Assembly (NCBI RefSeq): GCF_001612965.1
Contig: NZ_BDBL01000016.1
Location: 108,273 to 172,272 of the forward strand
Direction of reading: 5' to 3'
DNA: 64,000 nt
Origin: Nocardia kruczakiae NBRC 101016
GTDB lineage: Bacteria; Actinomycetota; Actinomycetes; Mycobacteriales; Mycobacteriaceae
Part shown: one piece after another, positions 61,427-64,000 of the stretch
Numbering within the stretch: the stretch's first letter is position 1
Layout: the number at the start of each line of letters is the position of its first letter
The notes under the pieces: model-generated
The model's input: only the letters and a program-made list of their open reading frames with translations
Database searches by the model: none
Told to the model about the DNA's origin: nothing
Position numbers and translations under genes: made by a program

Positions 61427-64000
61427 CTACCGGTGACTGTTGGAGTACCCGTCTCCTGTCCCGTCGGTACTGTTGGCGGCGCCGGCGCCCGGACGCTGGG
61501 ACCGTGAATTGCCGTTGGTGTCACCGGAATTCGATGTGGTCGGTGAGGATCCGTCAGCGGGTGCCACCGGTTGCCCCGGCAGTGGTCCGGTGTCTTGCGA
61601 CTGCGGCTGGTTCTGCTGCGGCTGCGAGCGCGGATTCGGCTGGATGCCCGGTACCGGAATGGTGATGCCCGGCAGGATCTCGACCTGCGACGGCTTCACC
61701 ACGACCGGCGGCTGGTACTCCTGCTGCGTGGTGCTCGGCGCGGTGTACGGCGCCGAATAGGACGGCACACCGGCCTGGCCGCCGATCGCGGCCGGCTTCG
61801 GGAAGTTCTCCTTCGGCGTGCCCTCGAGCGCGCCGTCCATGGTGTCCTTCCAGATATCCGACGGCAGGCCGGAGCCGTACATGATCGACCCGCCGGGTGT
61901 CTTCAGCGCGACACCGTCCGCGGTACCGACCCAGACCGCTGTCGACAGCGACGGGGTGAAGCCGATCATCCACGCGTCCTTGTTCTGACCGGTGTCGCCG
62001 AGCTGGGTGGTACCGGTCTTGGAACCGGACAGCCGGCCGCCGGCCAGGCCGTGGTTGCGGGACGAGGCGGCGATCGGCTGCATCGCCGCCGACAGGTTGT
62101 CCGCGACGGCGGCGGAGATCCGCTGCTCGCCCGCGACCTGTCCGCGGTCGAGCAGGACCTGACCGTCGGCCGTCACGACCTTCTGTACGAAATGCGGCTT
62201 GTGATAGACACCCGAGGCCGCGATGGTCGCGTACGCGGAGGCCATATCCAGCGGTCGCACCTGGTACTGACCCAGGATGATGCCGTTGTTGGGGCCGGAG
62301 CCGTCGGGCTCGGTCAGGGTCTGGCCCACGCCCGGAATCGTGTCGGGAATGCCCATGCGGTGCGCCATCGCGGCGATCTTCGCGGGACCGTCCGGCATAT
62401 CGAGTTCCATGCGGTAGAAGCTGGTGTTCAGCGACCGCTTGAGCGCCTCGGCGATGGTGCAGGTACCGCAGGTCTCACCCTCGGCGTTGGTGATCTTGAT
62501 GCCGTTGACCGTCAGATCCGAACTGTCGTACATCGTCGACAGCGGCTTACCGAGTTCGAGGTTCTCGGCCAGGCCGAAGACCTTGAACGTCGAGCCCGAC
62601 TGCAGACCGGCATTGGCGAAGTCCCAGCCGGTCGCGTTGTCGCCGCCGTAATAGGCGCGCACCGCACCGGTTTTCGGATCGACCGAGACGACCGCGGTCC
62701 GCACCTCGTCGCGTTCACCCTGCATGTTCTTGTGCACCGAATCGATCGCCGCCTGCTGGGCCTTCTGATCGATGGTCGTGGTGATCTGCAGACCCTCGGT
62801 GTTCAGCTGGGTATCGCTGATGCCGGCCTCGGACAGCTCGCTGAGCACCTGCCGCTTGATCAAGCCGTTGGGGCCCGCGGTCTTGTTCTCGCTGTCGTCG
62901 CTGTTGGCGCTGGACGGCAGAACCTTCGGGTACACCATCTTGGCGCGTTCGGCCGCCGGGACGGAACCGGCCTTGACCATGCCGTCGAGGACGTAGTTCC
63001 AGCGCTGTTCGGCGCCCTTCGGGTTGTTCTCCGGGTCCAGGCCGTACGGCTGGTTGATGGTGGCGGCCAGCATCGCGCCCTCTTCGACGGTCAGCTGTTC
63101 GACCGACTTGCCGAAGTAGGCCTTGGCCGCGGCGTCGATACCGAAGGTGCCGCGACCGAACGGAATGGTGTTCAGATACGCGGTGAGGATGTCGTCCTTA
63201 CTCCACTGCCGCGCCATCTTCGCCGAGATCACCAGCTCGCGCATCTTGCGGCTCAGCGAATGCTGATTGCCGACCATGGCGTTCTTGACGTACTGCTGGG
63301 TGATCGTCGAACCACCACCGGCGGTGTCCTTGCCCATCAGGTTGTCGCGCGCGGCGCGGGCGAAACCGCTGATGGAGAAGCCGGGGTTGGAGTAGAAGTC
63401 CCGGTCCTCGGCCGCGATCACCGCGTTGCGCACGTGCGGCGGGATCTGGTCGATGGTGACGTCGGTCCGGTTGCCTTCCGGCGGAACGATTCTGCTGATC
63501 TGCGTGGTGCCGTCGGAGGCCAGGATCGTGGCGACCTGAGGGGTTTTGAGATCGCCCGGCTGGGGTATCGAGACGGTCGTGTACGCGATCAGGAAGACCG
63601 CGCTCGGCACGACGATCGCCAATGCCACCAGGACATAGATCACCCGCCGCACGATGCGCCACGGCGATTTCTTCTTCGTCTTCGGGCCCCTGCCCGCCGA
63701 CCCGCCCGGCCCGTCACCGCCGCCGTTGCCCTTGCGCGGCGGCGGACCCGGCGGGGGAGCACCCGCGCCGACCGCGCGGCGTCCGCCGGTGCCCGGACCC
63801 GATCCGGGGCGGGTGCCGGTGCCACCGGGAGCCGACCGGTTGGCCGCGGTCGAGCGCGGGCCGCGCTGCGCCATCGCCTCACCGAGGGTGCCGGCCGCGA
63901 TCTTCTGGGTGGCCTGAGGTTTCTGCTCACCGGGACGCGGTGCCGGGTTCGCGGAATTTCCGGAGCGTCGCGGTGGGCCGCCGGCCGGATTCGGCTGACC
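61427..64000 (-). CDS. ponA1: Bifunctional penicillin-binding protein (PonA1-like), 5' end beyond window
   Basis: Class A PBP that polymerises and cross-links peptidoglycan. Counted from the ATG at 63874 (815 aa): Pro/Gly/Lys-rich cytoplasmic tail to residue 70, membrane helix about 77-98, glycosyltransferase domain with catalytic Glu-156 (AAEDRDFYSNPG) and GGGSTITQQ, transpeptidase with STFK 428-431, SLN 481-483 and KTG 619-621, then a Pro/Gln/Ser/Asn-rich extracellular tail. The frame is open without a stop from 63874 to the window edge and encodes GQPNPAGGPPRRSGN.. like the tail, so the true start lies outside the window. First gene of a probable operon with the GT87 gene. Confidence 0.93.
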   Translation of the reverse strand, partial: GQPNPAGGPPRRSGNSANPAPRPGEQKPQATQKIAAGTLGEAMAQRGPRSTAANRSAPGGTGTRPGSGPGTGGRRAVGAGAPPPGPPPRKGNGGGDGPGGSAGRGPKTKKKSPWRIVRRVIYVLVALAIVVPSAVFLIAYTTVSIPQPGDLKTPQVATILASDGTTQISRIVPPEGNRTDVTIDQIPPHVRNAVIAAEDRDFYSNPGFSISGFARAARDNLMGKDTAGGGSTITQQYVKNAMVGNQHSLSRKMRELVISAKMARQWSKDDILTAYLNTIPFGRGTFGIDAAAKAYFGKSVEQLTVEEGAMLAATINQPYGLDPENNPKGAEQRWNYVLDGMVKAGSVPAAERAKMVYPKVLPSSANSDDSENKTAGPNGLIKRQVLSELSEAGISDTQLNTEGLQITTTIDQKAQQAAIDSVHKNMQGERDEVRTAVVSVDPKTGAVRAYYGGDNATGWDFANAGLQSGSTFKVFGLAENLELGKPLSTMYDSSDLTVNGIKITNAEGETCGTCTIAEALKRSLNTSFYRMELDMPDGPAKIAAMAHRMGIPDTIPGVGQTLTEPDGSGPNNGIILGQYQVRPLDMASAYATIAASGVYHKPHFVQKVVTADGQVLLDRGQVAGEQRISAAVADNLSAAMQPIAASSRNHGLAGGRLSGSKTGTTQLGDTGQNKDAWMIGFTPSLSTAVWVGTADGVALKTPGGSIMYGSGLPSDIWKDTMDGALEGTPKENFPKPAAIGGQAGVPSYSAPYTAPSTTQQEYQPPVVVKPSQVEILPGITIPVPGIQPNPRSQPQQNQPQSQDTGPLPGQPVAPADGSSPTTSNSGDTNGNSRSQRPGAGAANSTDGTGDGYSNSHR

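Overview
The window is GC-rich (third codon positions mostly G/C) with short intergenic gaps, and its gene content points to a mycolic-acid actinobacterium (order Mycobacteriales), most likely Nocardia or a close relative. The evidence is a Mycobacterium-type succinate dehydrogenase 1 operon with a single fused membrane anchor, a FadD5-like acyl-CoA synthetase, a fatty-acyl-AMP ligase paired with a type I PKS, an Rv3802c-like cutinase, and the order ponA / GT87 / rpsF-ssb-rpsR-rplI / dnaB. The genus call is inference. No tRNA, rRNA, CRISPR array or insertion sequence was seen.

Layout. 0.26-5 kb: HhH-GPD DNA glycosylase converging on a sugar-type ABC importer (binding protein plus two permeases, no ATPase) and a FabG-like reductase. 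5-7.3 kb: a membrane protein with DDRW repeats and several very small ORFs. 7.3-11 kb: sdhB-sdhA-anchor. 11-18 kb: alpha/beta hydrolase, epoxide hydrolase, a large acyl-CoA dehydrogenase and an AAA ATPase. 18-19.4 kb: a c-di-AMP (ydaO-type) riboswitch ahead of a secreted NlpC/P60 peptidase, then an S4 RNA-binding protein that appears to start at CTG. 19.4-26.5 kb: a three-gene ACP - type I PKS - fatty-acyl-AMP ligase operon, a compact and possibly uncharacterised lipid/polyketide pathway. 26.6-29.6 kb: nitronate monooxygenase and fadD5. 29.7-40.2 kb: a flippase-like protein with a pseudokinase-like middle, an SDR/2OG-oxygenase pair, SGNH hydrolase, DHFR-like and VOC proteins, a PYROXD2-like oxidoreductase, two methyltransferases, a NUDIX hydrolase and a thioredoxin-reductase-like protein.

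40.3-49 kb holds two closely similar XRE-cupin regulators, each preceded by the same 14-bp palindrome (GCAAA-N4-TTTGC), along with a KstD-like flavoprotein, an MFS exporter, an ArsR regulator with its own palindrome, an LLM flavoprotein, a cutinase with a long Thr/Pro tail, and an AraC regulator. 48.9-54.1 kb: dnaB, interrupted by a 425-residue homing intein, then a 784-base gene-free stretch with two exact DnaA boxes, then rplI-rpsR-ssb-rpsF. 54.3-59.7 kb: a mixed-strand block (GT87 paralogue, CGNR regulator, EamA transporter, MerR regulator, Old Yellow Enzyme, PEP-mutase-family enzyme) that separates rpsF from its usual neighbours. 59.7-64 kb: GT87 membrane glycosyltransferase and a bifunctional penicillin-binding protein whose reading frame runs off the right edge.

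Central metabolism and replication/translation genes (sdh, dnaB, ribosomal proteins, ssb, ponA) form the conserved framework. Lipid and envelope genes (PKS/FAAL, fadD5, acyl-CoA dehydrogenase, GT87, cutinase, NlpC/P60) and redox/detoxification genes paired with small local regulators (XRE-cupin, ArsR, MerR) fill the space between. Start codons were chosen from Shine-Dalgarno placement and family alignment from memory; no database search was run.
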